Shown: positions 9,072-18,582, counted from the first letter of the stretch. The stretch is 64,000 bases of DNA from Spirochaeta cellobiosiphila DSM 17781 (GCF_000426705.1 NZ_AUFW01000019.1:62001-126000), one strand, 5' to 3'. Program-made: numbers and translations. The notes: a model not told the origin generated them from the letters alone.

Positions 9072-10030
9072 TACACCTCTTTTGGATAAGGGTAGATATG
9101 TCCTTCCAAATTTTTAATATAATACCATTTATCATCTTCATGACTGATTCGATCTTCTGTCAGAGGAACTTTCCCTCCTCCTTGAGGCAAGTCAACCGCA
9201 TAGGTGGGAATACCCATACCACTTAAATGTTGTCTTAACTTCTCCATTATAGTTAGACCTTTACGAATATCAACACGGAAATGGGATGTTCCTGATGCCA
9301 AATCCCCCTGAAATAAGTAATACGGCTTGATTCCTAATTGAAGTAAACGACGATACAAGGTTTTTAACACCTGCCAATCATCATTGACTCCTTTTAAAAG
9401 AACAGATTGGTTTAAAAACTGTACACCAGTTTTTCGAAGATCTCCGATGGCTTTTATAAAATCAGGTGTTATCTCCTGAACATGATTGATGTGTAAGATC
9501 ATCCATATAGGTCCATATTCTTCCATTACCCTTAAGAGCCCCTCATCAATTCTCTTGGGCATAACGATAGGAACCCGGGTTCCAATTCTAACGGTCAATT
9601 CCTGTTTTGTATCTTTTAAGGAACTAATGATATCCTTGATATTACTATTACTCAAGCTTAAAGGATCGCCCCCTGTGATGAGAACTTCATCGATTTGGGG
9701 ATGGTCTTTAAGGAATAAACATGCTTCACTCAACTCTTCTGCTGTAATACGGGAACCTTCCTGTCCTGTAAAATGTCTACGAAAGCAATACCGACAGTAA
9801 GCGGCGCAGCGATCATTAACAAGTAAGAGCATGCGGTCATAGTAATGATGTACCACTCTTGATGCGGTTTTATATAAGTTATCCCCCAGGGGGTCAGTTG
9901 TTTCATATTCTTTTATAATTGACTCTTCCGGACGTGGCCAAAACTGGGCCGCTACAGGATCCTTATTAGGATCGGAAGATCTGAGCATGCCCGTTATAGC
10001 CCCTGTCACTTTGAAGGGCATAAAATCCAT
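9071..10030 (-). CDS. KamA-family radical SAM aminomutase (lysine 2,3-aminomutase/EpmB type)
   Basis: Radical SAM, PLP-dependent aminomutase family. C75-x3-C79-x2-C82 (CAAYCRYC) binds the 4Fe-4S cluster; GGDPL is the SAM-binding loop; PQGGGK places the PLP lysine at K287. Both acidic residues that hold the lysine substrate in lysine 2,3-aminomutase have counterparts (FQGDLASG, D243; AVDLPQ, D280). At 319 residues it is shorter than clostridial KamA and near EpmB, which beta-lysylates EF-P. No kamD/E or efp neighbours are present to decide. Part of the leftward operon. Confidence 0.85.
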   Translation of the reverse strand: MDFMPFKVTGAITGMLRSSDPNKDPVAAQFWPRPEESIIKEYETTDPLGDNLYKTASRVVHHYYDRMLLLVNDRCAAYCRYCFRRHFTGQEGSRITAEELSEACLFLKDHPQIDEVLITGGDPLSLSNSNIKDIISSLKDTKQELTVRIGTRVPIVMPKRIDEGLLRVMEEYGPIWMILHINHVQEITPDFIKAIGDLRKTGVQFLNQSVLLKGVNDDWQVLKTLYRRLLQLGIKPYYLFQGDLASGTSHFRVDIRKGLTIMEKLRQHLSGMGIPTYAVDLPQGGGKVPLTEDRISHEDDKWYYIKNLEGHIYPYPKEV

Positions 10031-10081
10031 TATTCCTCACATATTGTCTTGATAATCAGAAGAGATAGTACTAATTAATCA

Positions 10082-10354
10082 TTATTTAGGTTCATCATCG
10101 AATTTCCTTTCGAAGATAGCCAGCATATCCTTCATGGCCTCTTCTTCATCAGGACCTTCTGTTGTGATTTCCAATTCTTCCTGGAATTGAGCACCTAGAG
10201 CAATGATCTCCATTATATTGCAGGCATCAGCTTCAATACCTGATTTGATAATTGTTATCTTTGATTGGTATTTTTGACCTGTCTGGACTATCATCGCAGA
10301 AGGTCTGGCATGAATACCTTTTGGATTAGTTAGGACTATCTCTTTTTTAATCAT
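10082..10354 (-). CDS. HPr-like phosphocarrier without regulatory Ser46
   Basis: 90-residue HPr-family protein. The active-site loop GIHARPSAM carries His15, the residue phosphorylated by enzyme I. At the regulatory position the usual KSIMGV is replaced by CNIMEI, giving Asn46 instead of the Ser phosphorylated by HPr kinase. It can therefore act in phosphate relay but not in Ser-46 signalling. It overlaps the UPF0149 gene by 8 bases and is followed by kamA-type and transport genes rather than PTS genes, so a regulatory role is possible. Confidence 0.9.
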   Translation of the reverse strand: MIKKEIVLTNPKGIHARPSAMIVQTGQKYQSKITIIKSGIEADACNIMEIIALGAQFQEELEITTEGPDEEEAMKDMLAIFERKFDDEPK

Positions 10355-10964
10355 GGTCTAATTTCTCCAATTCCGTTTTAACTTTTTGCATTAGGTCCCG
10401 ATCCACTACATCAATGTGTTCCACTTCATGGATTTCTATCCAAAGCTTAAAGATTTCCATTACCATAAAAGGAAGGAAAGACTGTGCCCGAGACAATTCT
10501 TCAGCCCTAGTGTGCCTGTCTGGATCCATACCCATATCTTTATAGAACTGATCTGCATTATACACGATAAGGGCATTTTGCATGAGATGTTTTAGTTCAA
10601 AACTACCTTTTTCTATATACTCATCACCCCAAAAGCCAAGGGCTGATAGAAAACCTTCTGCCCAGGCATCAAGATTCTGAGTTACAGGAGCAAAGAAAGA
10701 TTCATCATAGTTGGCCACCTTCTCATGCATCTCTTTATGTAATGATAATGCTAAAGTGACAGGTTTTTCACCTAAATCTTCCTGAGCTTGCTTTGGCCCC
10801 TGTCCCTGAGGGTCTAAAAGAAAATTTGTCCAGGCCGTTGGGACTAATTCAATTGGCGAACAAACAATACCTGCGAGGAATCCATGCCAGAATTCAAAAG
10901 GTGTCTGTGCCTGCTGAATTCGGTTTAATTCCTCTCCCATAATTATCCAAGAATTTAAATTCAT
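10347..10964 (-). CDS. UPF0149 (YecA/YgfB-like) family protein
   Basis: 205 residues, mostly helical and acidic. FWHGFLAGIVCSPIELVP near the N-terminus and AWAEGFLSALGFWG in the middle are the two signature segments of the UPF0149 family. No SEC-C metal-binding tail is visible. Function unknown in general; first gene of the leftward six-gene operon and divergent from the TrmB-type regulator. Confidence 0.75.
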   Translation of the reverse strand: MNLNSWIIMGEELNRIQQAQTPFEFWHGFLAGIVCSPIELVPTAWTNFLLDPQGQGPKQAQEDLGEKPVTLALSLHKEMHEKVANYDESFFAPVTQNLDAWAEGFLSALGFWGDEYIEKGSFELKHLMQNALIVYNADQFYKDMGMDPDRHTRAEELSRAQSFLPFMVMEIFKLWIEIHEVEHIDVVDRDLMQKVKTELEKLDHD

Positions 10965-11011
10965 ACTGAGAAATATGTATGGAAACCTACTAAAATTTCA
11001 AGGGAAATCGA

Positions 11012-11040
11012 TTGACCTGTACAATATTTCCCAATAGAGT
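11012..11040 (+). promoter_or_regulatory. Sigma-70-type promoter of the TrmB-ilvE operon
   Basis: TTGACC at 11012-11017, 17-base spacer, TAGAGT at 11035-11040. Transcription would start near 11047, so only a very short leader precedes the proposed start codon. Confidence 0.55.
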
Positions 11041-11050
11041 AAACACTACT

Positions 11051-11857
11051 ATGGTAGTTAATATGATCAATAACTTAAAGAAGTGGGGATTATCCGAGTA
11101 CGAAGCCAAAGCTTATCTGGCTCTCCTATCTAATCCTGCTGTAACAGCTTACGAAGCGGCCAAGTCAGCCAGGATTCCCACGTCCAAGATATACGAGACC
11201 CTAAAAAAACTTCAAAACAAGGGAATGGCTATTGAGGTTAACCAAGAGGGTAAAGCCTATTACCATCCCTTGCCACAGGAAGAATTCATTAAAAGATCCC
11301 GTACTCAGGTGGATAAGGAACTGGAAGAATTGGAAGCAGATCTAAAGACTTTCCAAACTCAACCATCCCCAGAATTCGTATGGAATCTACGCTCCTATGA
11401 AGAAGCACTGGACAAGGCAAGAGAGTTTTATCAAGACGCTCAACAGAGCATCTTGATTAGTGGATGGGAAGAAGACATCAAAAACCTCCGCCCTATTATC
11501 AAGGAAAAGGAAAAGCTAGGAATCAAGGTTGTTACTGTCCATTTTGGAATGCTTAGGGAATCGATTGGTTTGAATTTTTATCATCCTATTGAAGATACGA
11601 TCTACCACGAACAGGGAGGAAGAACATTTCTTACTGTGATAGATTCCCGGAAAGTGCTCTGGGGAACTTTTACAGATACAGGATTTGATTTGGCAACCTA
11701 TAGCCACAACAAAGGTTTTGTTCATTTGGCTGAAGATTATATAAAGCATGATATCTACATTATGAAAATCGTAAAACGTTTTGATAAGGAATTAATCGCC
11801 ACCTTTGGCGAGAAATATCACCTCTTAAGAGACATCTACCAGGATAAGGAGAAGTAA
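11051..11857 (+). CDS. TrmB-family transcriptional regulator
   Basis: Winged-helix regulator. The N-terminal domain (about residues 5-75) contains WGLSEYEAKAYLALL and ARIPTSKIYETLKKL, the TrmB signature. The C-terminal half resembles the TrmB effector domain with a phospholipase-D-like fold (ILISGWEEDI; HEQGGRTFLTVIDS). I chose the ATG at 11051 because the promoter at 11012-11040 excludes the longer reading; an ATG at 11063 is possible. No clear ribosome site is seen. First gene of a rightward operon, one base before the aminotransferase gene, which it may control. Confidence 0.85.
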   Translation: MVVNMINNLKKWGLSEYEAKAYLALLSNPAVTAYEAAKSARIPTSKIYETLKKLQNKGMAIEVNQEGKAYYHPLPQEEFIKRSRTQVDKELEELEADLKTFQTQPSPEFVWNLRSYEEALDKAREFYQDAQQSILISGWEEDIKNLRPIIKEKEKLGIKVVTVHFGMLRESIGLNFYHPIEDTIYHEQGGRTFLTVIDSRKVLWGTFTDTGFDLATYSHNKGFVHLAEDYIKHDIYIMKIVKRFDKELIATFGEKYHLLRDIYQDKEK

Positions 11858-11858
11858 A

Positions 11859-12704
11859 ATGGTTTGGATGAATGGAAATTTTATCAAAGATGAAGAAGCT
11901 AAAATCTCTGTTTGGGATCATGGTCTTCTCTATGGTGACGGGATATTCGAAGGGATTCGTATCTATAACAACAAGATCTTTAAACTTCATGAACATGTGA
12001 TCCGTTTGTTTGATAGTGCCATCGCACTACGTCTGGATATTCCCTATACCCCGGAACACATCAGTTCTGTTCTGGAAGAAGGTTGCCGGGTCTATGGCCA
12101 AAAGGAAGGTTATATTCGTCTGGTCATAACAAGAGGTGTTGGAACACTGGGACTAGATCCTGATAAGTGTGAGACCCCTAACGTCTTTATGATATTCAGT
12201 ACCATTCAGCTCTACCCTAAGGAATACTATGAAAAAGGTATTCCTGTGGTCACAGCAGCCACAAGAAGACCTTCTTCAGATGTACTTGATCCCCGGGTAA
12301 AAAGCTTGAACTACCTGAATAATATTATGGCCAAGATCGAGGCCAAACAAGCAGGTTGTATGGAAGCGATTCTCCTTAACAAAGAAGGTTATGTCGTTGA
12401 ATGTACGGCAGATAATATCTTTGTCATTCGAGACGGAATCATCAAGACTCCCGATTTAAGCCTGGGAGCGTTAGGTGGCATCACAAGAGCCACAATCCTT
12501 GAAATCGCCCGGGAAGAAGGACTCCCCTTTAGGGAAACAAACCTCACCCGGTATGATCTTTACACAGCTGATGAAATATTCATGACTGGAAGTGGGGCAG
12601 AGCTTATGCCCATTACAGCTGTTGACGGAAGGGATATCCCCTATAAAAAGGATGGATTAACCAAAAGACTTCATGGTAAATTCGTACAAAAGGTCAATGA
12701 ATAG
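11859..12704 (+). CDS. ilvE: Branched-chain-type aminotransferase (class IV PLP)
   Basis: 281-residue fold-type IV PLP transaminase interconverting branched-chain amino acids and 2-keto acids. Visible: GDGIFEGIRIY at the start, VKSLNYLNNIMAKIEA with the PLP lysine, CTADNIFVI, LGGITRATILEIA (phosphate-binding loop) and EIFMTGSGAELMPI. D-amino-acid transaminase is the alternative in this fold, but the spacing and length fit IlvE. The one-base gap after the regulator indicates co-expression. Confidence 0.88.
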   Translation: MVWMNGNFIKDEEAKISVWDHGLLYGDGIFEGIRIYNNKIFKLHEHVIRLFDSAIALRLDIPYTPEHISSVLEEGCRVYGQKEGYIRLVITRGVGTLGLDPDKCETPNVFMIFSTIQLYPKEYYEKGIPVVTAATRRPSSDVLDPRVKSLNYLNNIMAKIEAKQAGCMEAILLNKEGYVVECTADNIFVIRDGIIKTPDLSLGALGGITRATILEIAREEGLPFRETNLTRYDLYTADEIFMTGSGAELMPITAVDGRDIPYKKDGLTKRLHGKFVQKVNE

Positions 12705-12712
12705 GATAGATT

Positions 12713-13690
12713 ATGAACGAAAAAGACAAAGCTATATACCATATTGATATACTATTACGTAACAAAGATAAGAATATTACGAATCATGAAGATATGCAGA
12801 AGGCTTTGTCTGAAGTCGGTATCTATAAAAATACAGAGTCGATTAAAAAATACCTGGCGGACATGCGTTCCGCCGGAGCACCTATAGTCAAAGAGAAAGG
12901 TTGTTATCGTTATGAGAATAAGCATTATATCCATCCTCTAGTAGAGTTAACTCCCGATGATTACCTTCAGTTCCAGTTCACCATTGCAGGACTGGAAGTC
13001 TATAAGAACACCCCGCTCTATCATCATTCTCAGGAGCTTTTACGCAAATTCACTACAGAAGATGATCAAAATATTGATAACTGGCTCCATCAGCATGTAA
13101 GTATCTTACCCGAATCCTGGGTATCTATTCAGGAAGAGGTATGGAATCATTTATTGGAAAGTCTGAACAATAGCCATTATGTGATTATTGAATACCAGAG
13201 AGACTCCTCAGTGGAAGCCAAAAAAGTGACTCTTGAGCCCTATCATATATACTTTGTCAAAGGGAATTGGTACTTAATAGGGCGCAATAAATCACGGGAT
13301 CGTTTTACCACCTATGCCCTATCCAGAATCAATCAGGTCTCAGTTTTGGAAGAGCAGTTCAAAAGGGAAAGCTTTGATTTTGAAAGTTTTATTGATCAGG
13401 ATAATTACGGATTCTTTGGGGCCTCTTCTTCCCCCTTCTTGGTAAAGGTTCTCGTCGATATCAATAAAGGTCACTGGATTTATGAACGAAGATGGACGGC
13501 CGACCAAAAACTCTCCCCCTATGATGATACTAACCTGCTATTAGAGTTCTATGCCAATAATGAATGGGAAGTGCGCTATCTCATTCTCAGTTGGGGAGCA
13601 AGCGTCCAGGTTCTAGAGCCAAAGGATTTGGTTGATAACATCAAAGAAGAGCTTCACCATACCTTATCAAAATACCAGACAAAAAGCTGA
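12713..13690 (+). CDS. WYL-domain transcriptional regulator
   Basis: 325 residues: an N-terminal winged helix (about 5-65, with ITNHEDMQKALSEVGI) followed by a WYL domain, recognised by VIIEYQRDS, the Trp-Tyr-Leu triplet in VKGNWYLIGRNK and the RFTTYALSRI segment. A C-terminal extension with WTADQKL and EVRYLILSWGASVQVLEP completes the usual WYL regulator. WYL domains bind nucleotide-type ligands or nucleic acids. Lies 8 bases after the aminotransferase gene. Confidence 0.88.
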   Translation: MNEKDKAIYHIDILLRNKDKNITNHEDMQKALSEVGIYKNTESIKKYLADMRSAGAPIVKEKGCYRYENKHYIHPLVELTPDDYLQFQFTIAGLEVYKNTPLYHHSQELLRKFTTEDDQNIDNWLHQHVSILPESWVSIQEEVWNHLLESLNNSHYVIIEYQRDSSVEAKKVTLEPYHIYFVKGNWYLIGRNKSRDRFTTYALSRINQVSVLEEQFKRESFDFESFIDQDNYGFFGASSSPFLVKVLVDINKGHWIYERRWTADQKLSPYDDTNLLLEFYANNEWEVRYLILSWGASVQVLEPKDLVDNIKEELHHTLSKYQTKS

Positions 13691-13734
13691 GCTTCCCCTT
13701 GAAGGGCCTATCCTAAGGAATTAGAGTTAATCTT

Positions 13735-14325
13735 ATGGGTAAAGGGAGAGGAAAAAGCCTCAGTGGCTTTTTACTTATTGCAGAGCCTAATCTATATGAT
13801 CCGAACTTCTACCATGGAGTGATTCTTATAGTTCAGCATGATGAGGAAGGAGCATTAGGCTTTGTCTTAAATAGACAGTTGGATAACAAACTCATAGAAG
13901 TAATAAAGGATATACAAGATCCGCATATAGCCCAACAGAAAGTCTATTGGGGAGGACCTCTTCACGAACACCTTCTCTTTGTCCTACACAATGGGATCCC
14001 CAAAAAATACCGAAGTATCGAATCCCTTGAACCAGTAAAAGATGTCATATTTGAACCGGATCACCATTTGATCAAATCCTATCTCCATGATAAAACTGAA
14101 GAAGCCAATCCAGGCTTCACCCTCCTTCCTTTTGCAGGATGTGCGGTTTGGGCTCCAGAACAGTTAGAAAAGGAAATTGAGGAACAACTCTGGACAACCC
14201 TTGCTTTCGACAAAGATATTGTTTTCAGTGATAACAAGAAAGACCTTTGGCGAGCTGCGCTGATTAAGAAGGGAGGAATATACGGGGTCGTTGCGGCCAC
14301 AGGCTATAAACCTTCACTTAATTAA
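13735..14325 (+). CDS. YqgE/AlgH family protein (UPF0301)
   Basis: 196 residues of the YqgE/AlgH family. Recognised by SGFLLIAEPNLYDPNF, the GALGFVLNR strand, VYWGGPL and FAGCAVWAPEQLEKEI, all in the expected order. The biochemical role of the family is not settled; it often sits near nucleotide metabolism or Holliday-junction resolvase genes, and here it precedes pyrE by about 10 bases. Confidence 0.9.
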   Translation: MGKGRGKSLSGFLLIAEPNLYDPNFYHGVILIVQHDEEGALGFVLNRQLDNKLIEVIKDIQDPHIAQQKVYWGGPLHEHLLFVLHNGIPKKYRSIESLEPVKDVIFEPDHHLIKSYLHDKTEEANPGFTLLPFAGCAVWAPEQLEKEIEEQLWTTLAFDKDIVFSDNKKDLWRAALIKKGGIYGVVAATGYKPSLN

Positions 14326-14335
14326 AGGATCGATC

Positions 14336-15007
14336 ATGGAACAATATAAGGAAGACTTCATTACCTTCATGGTAAGAAGCGGTGTGCTTACCTTTGGGGA
14401 CTTCACAACTAAATCAGGAAGAAAAACACCTTTTTTTATCAACACAGGCAATTATGACTCTGGTGATCAGATGGCTCAACTTGGTAAATACTATGGGGAA
14501 GCCCTAATGAATGTATATGGTGAGGACTTTGATGTCTTATTCGGGCCTGCCTATAAAGGAATTCCTTTAGTCATAACAACAGCCATGGCCCTCTCAGACA
14601 AATATAAACTGGATAAGTTCTTTGCCTTTAACCGTAAGGAAGCCAAAGATCATGGAGAAGGGGGCAATCTAATTGGACATAAACTAAAAGATGGGGAAAA
14701 ACTCATTATTGTTGAAGACGTGACCACCGCCGGAACCAGTATCAGAGAGAGTATCCCTCTCTTACAAAAAGCAGCTGATGTTAAAATAAAAGCCCTATTA
14801 GTGTCTGTAGATAGACAAGAGAAAGGAACAGGTGATAAATCAGCCCTGGCCCAGATAGAAGAAGACTACGGCATTCAGCCTATTCCTATAGTTACCTTAG
14901 ATGAAATCGTAGAATACCTGTACAATCGACCCATTGACGGGACTGTCTATATTGACGATACAATCCTGGAACGGATTAAAGAGTATCGTACAAAATACGG
15001 GGCTTAA
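14336..15007 (+). CDS. pyrE: Orotate phosphoribosyltransferase
   Basis: Catalyses orotate + PRPP to OMP in pyrimidine synthesis. The start is placed at the ATG at 14336, after AAAGGA, because the longer frame to 14291 would overlap yqgE without a ribosome site. Landmarks: TKSGRKTPFFINTG at the N-terminus, the substrate segment FGPAYKGIPLV, AFNRKEAKDHGEGG (flexible catalytic loop) and LIIVEDVTTAGTS (PRPP-binding motif). Length of 223 residues is normal. Confidence 0.93.
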   Translation: MEQYKEDFITFMVRSGVLTFGDFTTKSGRKTPFFINTGNYDSGDQMAQLGKYYGEALMNVYGEDFDVLFGPAYKGIPLVITTAMALSDKYKLDKFFAFNRKEAKDHGEGGNLIGHKLKDGEKLIIVEDVTTAGTSIRESIPLLQKAADVKIKALLVSVDRQEKGTGDKSALAQIEEDYGIQPIPIVTLDEIVEYLYNRPIDGTVYIDDTILERIKEYRTKYGA

Positions 15008-15013
15008 ACCATA

Positions 15014-15364
15014 ATGGACAAAGTATTTATTAAGAACTTAAAAGTTCCCTGCTTAGTGGGAATCTACCCTCATGAGAGAGAAGCTCCCCAAGAGCTTCTT
15101 CTCAACATTACCCTGGGAACAACTATTACAGAAGCGGCTCGGTTAGATGAACTATCCCTCTCGATTGATTATGAGGAAATGAAAAACAAGGTCATTGACT
15201 ACATCCGCAGTACGGAGTTCTTTTTATTAGAGACTCTAGCAGAGAAGACGGCCGCTTTTTGCCTGGAACATCCTCTGGCTGAAGAAGTCACCCTTTCCAT
15301 TGAAAAGGTAGGAATATTCCCAGACTGTGAGAGTGTGGGAATAGAGATAACAAGAAGGAATTAA
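15014..15364 (+). CDS. folB: Dihydroneopterin aldolase
   Basis: 116-residue folate enzyme cleaving 7,8-dihydroneopterin to 6-hydroxymethyl-dihydropterin. Shows the FolB pattern: [20 protein letters not shown] near the start, [11 protein letters not shown], the [16 protein letters not shown] helix with the pterin-binding Glu, and a closing VEITRRN-like strand (GIEITRR). Six bases after pyrE and five before folE. Confidence 0.92.
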   Translation: MDKVFIKNLKVPCLVGIYPHEREAPQELLLNITLGTTITEAARLDELSLSIDYEEMKNKVIDYIRSTEFFLLETLAEKTAAFCLEHPLAEEVTLSIEKVGIFPDCESVGIEITRRN

Positions 15365-15369
15365 GATCA

Positions 15370-15933
15370 ATGAATCTAGATAATATGGAAAACTATATAA
15401 CAGGTATCCTCAATGAGATGGGGGAAGACACTAATCGTAACGGTTTACTCAAAACACCTTCACGGGTGGCCAAAGCCTATGAGTTCCTAACCCAGGGCTA
15501 TCACCAGAACCTGGAAGAAGTTATTAATGGGGCTGTCTTTGAGACTAGTAATAAAGATATGGTTATAGCAAAGGACATTGAAATATTCAGCTTATGTGAG
15601 CACCATATGCTTCCTTTCTTTGGAAAGGTCCACATTGGTTATATTCCCAAGACTAAGGTACTGGGGGTGAGTAAATTAGCCCGTATTGCGGATATGTTTG
15701 CCCATCGATTACAAATACAGGAAAACCTAACTCACCAGATTGCTGAAGCAGTCATGACTTCCATCGATGCCCTTGGTGTTGGTGTGGTTATGGAAGCTAA
15801 ACATATGTGTATGATGATGCGCGGTGTAGAAAAGCAGCATTCTAATATGGTCACATCAAGCGTCCTGGGAAGCTTCCGGGAGAATATTAAGACCAGAGAA
15901 GAGTTTATGACTCTGATCCGGTCTAACTTCTAA
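15370..15933 (+). CDS. folE: GTP cyclohydrolase I
   Basis: 187-residue FolE, first enzyme of folate/pterin synthesis (GTP to dihydroneopterin triphosphate). Zinc and catalytic residues visible in [17 protein letters not shown] and [13 protein letters not shown], with the intersubunit segment [18 protein letters not shown] between them. Adjacent to folB, giving a two-step folate cassette; no folK or folP is present nearby. The stop codon overlaps the end of the convergent nth gene. Confidence 0.95.
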   Translation: MNLDNMENYITGILNEMGEDTNRNGLLKTPSRVAKAYEFLTQGYHQNLEEVINGAVFETSNKDMVIAKDIEIFSLCEHHMLPFFGKVHIGYIPKTKVLGVSKLARIADMFAHRLQIQENLTHQIAEAVMTSIDALGVGVVMEAKHMCMMMRGVEKQHSNMVTSSVLGSFRENIKTREEFMTLIRSNF

Positions 15934-16553
15934 AGTTCCCGTGAGGGACAAACTTCCTGTAGAAAACACTGTTCACAAAGAGGTCGGCGGGATTTGCACA
16001 GATCCCGTCCGTGATAATTGGCTGTCATTGAAAGACGTAACCAACGTTCTTTGGGAATGATCTGTTGAATATCCTGTTCCACTTTAATAGGGTCTGTGGC
16101 ATCAGTGAACCCTAGACGGCGCATTACTCTGCCGAAATGAGTATCCACAATGATGCCTGGTTCATCCCATATATGCCCTCGTACCACATTGGCGGTTTTA
16201 CGCCCGACTCCCGGTAAGGAAGTCAATTCTTCTAATTCTCTTGGAACCTTTGATTTGTATTTCTTTACAAGCATTGAGGCAGTAGCTTTGATATTCTTAG
16301 CCTTATTTTTATAGAATCCTGTTCTTCTGACTAGTTCTTCCAGATTATCGAGATCTGCATGGGCCAAAGCTTCTGCATTAGGATAGGCTTTAAAGAGATC
16401 AGGAGTAACTCTATTCACCATAGCATCTGTGCACTGAGCTGATAGAATAACAGCAATTAATAGTTCAAAAGGATTGTTATAATGCAGTAATGTACGTGTG
16501 TTTGGGTAATGAAGAGCAAGAATCTCTTCCATATCTATCTTAGTCATAGTCAT
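15930..16553 (-). CDS. nth: Endonuclease III (DNA glycosylase/AP lyase)
   Basis: 207-residue base-excision repair enzyme for oxidised pyrimidines. Helix-hairpin-helix with catalytic Lys in [12 protein letters not shown], catalytic Asp in [10 protein letters not shown], and the C-terminal iron-sulfur loop with Cys spacing 6-2-5 ([17 protein letters not shown]). Convergent with folE, overlapping by four bases. Confidence 0.95.
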   Translation of the reverse strand: MTMTKIDMEEILALHYPNTRTLLHYNNPFELLIAVILSAQCTDAMVNRVTPDLFKAYPNAEALAHADLDNLEELVRRTGFYKNKAKNIKATASMLVKKYKSKVPRELEELTSLPGVGRKTANVVRGHIWDEPGIIVDTHFGRVMRRLGFTDATDPIKVEQDIQQIIPKERWLRLSMTANYHGRDLCKSRRPLCEQCFLQEVCPSREL

Positions 16554-16639
16554 GTGGCTTTAAGTTAATTGTACCAGAGTCCTTAGTCAATAGACGTTGT
16601 ATAAAGGACGAATAAGGATTAGATTAGGAGTCAATTATT

Positions 16640-17566
16640 ATGCAATTTGGTTATTCATTCTTTTGGTTTATAACATACTCCATTCTTGTAGCAGGTACGG
16701 CTATCTCTGCTGGAGCGATTCATTACGACAAACGTTTCTCTCTTATAACAGCTATGAATCTATCATTGATCTTGATAGCAGTATCGGTTTTCTTTATTTT
16801 ATTTTTCTATTACCAAGGAGATATTAGTGTAGAAGGCTGGGGATATTTCCTTCTAGTCTTTCTTTTCTTCCTGGGCTTAGCCACTTCTTCCTATTTTATT
16901 CTTCCTATACCTGATACTTTATTGTCCCAAGATACTGAGCAGAATAAATGGCTCCTTGCCATTAAAACTATTATAGCCCTAGGATTCTTAGGTTACACCA
17001 TCACCGCCTTTTTGGATAAATTATTCTTTTATAATGAAGGAAATAGCATTCTCAATGGAATATTCCAGCTCCTTGTATTCTTTTGTTTTTTAGCAAGCTC
17101 TATCTACTCATATGTTAGGTTTATGAGGGGAAAACTTATACAATCTCCTTTGTATAAGGTCTTCATCACTCTACTGGGAATATTAGGGATATCTTCCATT
17201 TTTATTATTGATGTATTTTATGGCCTTTGGTCGAAAATCCATACTCAGAATGAACTCAGCATATTTTATCTCCTGCCAGCCTACTCTATTTTGTTATCTT
17301 CCCTTTTGACTATCCATATTCTTAAGACTCTTCGCCAAAACAGGACAAAAAATCTTACAGGATACAAGGATATACTGTCAGAAAGCGGGATTAGTCCTCG
17401 GGAAGAAGAGATCATTCAGCTCTTGATTAAGGGGAATAGCTACAAAGATATAGCGGAAACCCTGTTCATCTCCTTAGCTACGGTTCAGACCCATGTCCGT
17501 AGTATTTACAAGAAAATGGGTGTAAGAAATAAAGTTGAACTCATAAATTCCCTCCAAATACCATAA
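16640..17566 (+). CDS. Membrane-anchored LuxR-type regulator
   Basis: 308 residues. About 230 N-terminal residues form seven or so hydrophobic helices without a recognised sensor signature. The last 60 residues are a LuxR/GerE helix-turn-helix: SPREEEIIQLLIKGNSYKDI, then LFISLATVQTHVRSIYKKMG. Start at the ATG at 16640 with AGGAG 11 nt upstream. Probably a membrane sensor that regulates the envelope genes immediately downstream; a directly repeated motif overlaps its stop codon. Confidence 0.82.
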   Translation: MQFGYSFFWFITYSILVAGTAISAGAIHYDKRFSLITAMNLSLILIAVSVFFILFFYYQGDISVEGWGYFLLVFLFFLGLATSSYFILPIPDTLLSQDTEQNKWLLAIKTIIALGFLGYTITAFLDKLFFYNEGNSILNGIFQLLVFFCFLASSIYSYVRFMRGKLIQSPLYKVFITLLGILGISSIFIIDVFYGLWSKIHTQNELSIFYLLPAYSILLSSLLTIHILKTLRQNRTKNLTGYKDILSESGISPREEEIIQLLIKGNSYKDIAETLFISLATVQTHVRSIYKKMGVRNKVELINSLQIP

Positions 17567-17596
17567 ATATGTGAGCCCAATACCATCAATATGTGA
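17557..17596 (+). promoter_or_regulatory. Candidate regulator site: 22-bp-period direct repeat
   Basis: Two copies of AATACCATmAATATGTGA (m = A or C), starting at 17557 and 17579, one mismatch apart. They overlap the end of the LuxR-type gene and lie about 65 bases before the next gene. A period of 22 bp puts both on one face of the helix, as expected for cooperative binding. Possibly the binding site of the adjacent regulator. Confidence 0.4.
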
Positions 17597-17661
17597 CAGA
17601 TTAGCTTACTTTTTTTCCTCATAATTCTCCTTAGATCACAAACAAAGAGGAGAAAAGATCT

Positions 17662-18567
17662 ATGATAAATCGCAATGTTTTATTCGTAATGATTCTGGAA
17701 CTGTTGCTGATTCTGCCCTTGTGCGCAGCTGATATCCAGGAAGAAGAAAGCTATTCTATAGCGAACATGGACAAGGTTATTATCGACCAGAGCAAATTAA
17801 AAGCTGTGGCCATAGGGATTAGTATTGTTCCCACTAAGACTTTGATAACCAGCGGTCCCCAAGAAAGTCTACTCGTTAAGATCGAAGCACAACAGTTCTT
17901 TAGAAAGAGTAATCCTGTAAAAATCAATACAACACAGGAAGGAAGAGAGCTTCGAATATTGATGCAATACCGTAATCCTCTCAGATTTGGTATTAGTTTT
18001 GGTAAAATAAAAATCCATGTGATTGTTCCCGAATCCTGGTTAAAGGATGTAGAGCTATATAATGGCCGTACAGAGACTATCGTATCGAATCTAAGGATAG
18101 CTCACTTCAAAGCGAACCCAATCTTGACTGATATTGACCTGCAGAACTCAAATTTTGAGTCCATTGATATAAACCTGGGATCAGACTCCAGTCTTATGGC
18201 ACAAGGGGTTCACGCTAATGCCTGGACTATCATGGGAAAACTCGGCACGGTCAAAGCCAAAGAGGTAAGTGGTGCTATGAACATCAGTACTTTTGACGGG
18301 AACATAGACATTGATTTTGCTACATTCCAGGGAATGTCAGAATTTTCTTCTACCCTGGGAAACATCAATATTAAAATACCAGAACAAACAGAAATGGCTT
18401 TGGACTTATCCAGTACTCTAGAGAAAATAAAGACAGACATACCTATTATGGGCTCCATCGGTGATAATGATGACAGACACATAAAAGGAACAACTGGTCC
18501 TACTTCCAACAAAATAACCGCTCATACTGGTGACGGTGTCATTAAAATACTCACAAAAAAATCATAA
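17662..18567 (+). CDS. Exported DUF4097-like beta-helix protein
   Basis: 301 residues with an N-terminal signal peptide (hydrophobic core and CAADI cleavage region). The mature part is a repetitive beta-strand protein resembling DUF4097/DUF2807 putative adhesins: IHVIVPESWLKDVELYNGRT, TVKAKEVSGAMNISTFDGNI and EFSSTLGNINIKIPE are successive strand turns. Expected in the periplasm or at the cell surface. GAGGAG precedes the ATG by 9 nt. Probably co-transcribed with the next gene (15-base gap). Confidence 0.65.
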   Translation: MINRNVLFVMILELLLILPLCAADIQEEESYSIANMDKVIIDQSKLKAVAIGISIVPTKTLITSGPQESLLVKIEAQQFFRKSNPVKINTTQEGRELRILMQYRNPLRFGISFGKIKIHVIVPESWLKDVELYNGRTETIVSNLRIAHFKANPILTDIDLQNSNFESIDINLGSDSSLMAQGVHANAWTIMGKLGTVKAKEVSGAMNISTFDGNIDIDFATFQGMSEFSSTLGNINIKIPEQTEMALDLSSTLEKIKTDIPIMGSIGDNDDRHIKGTTGPTSNKITAHTGDGVIKILTKKS

Positions 18568-18582
18568 GGAACACTCAACACA

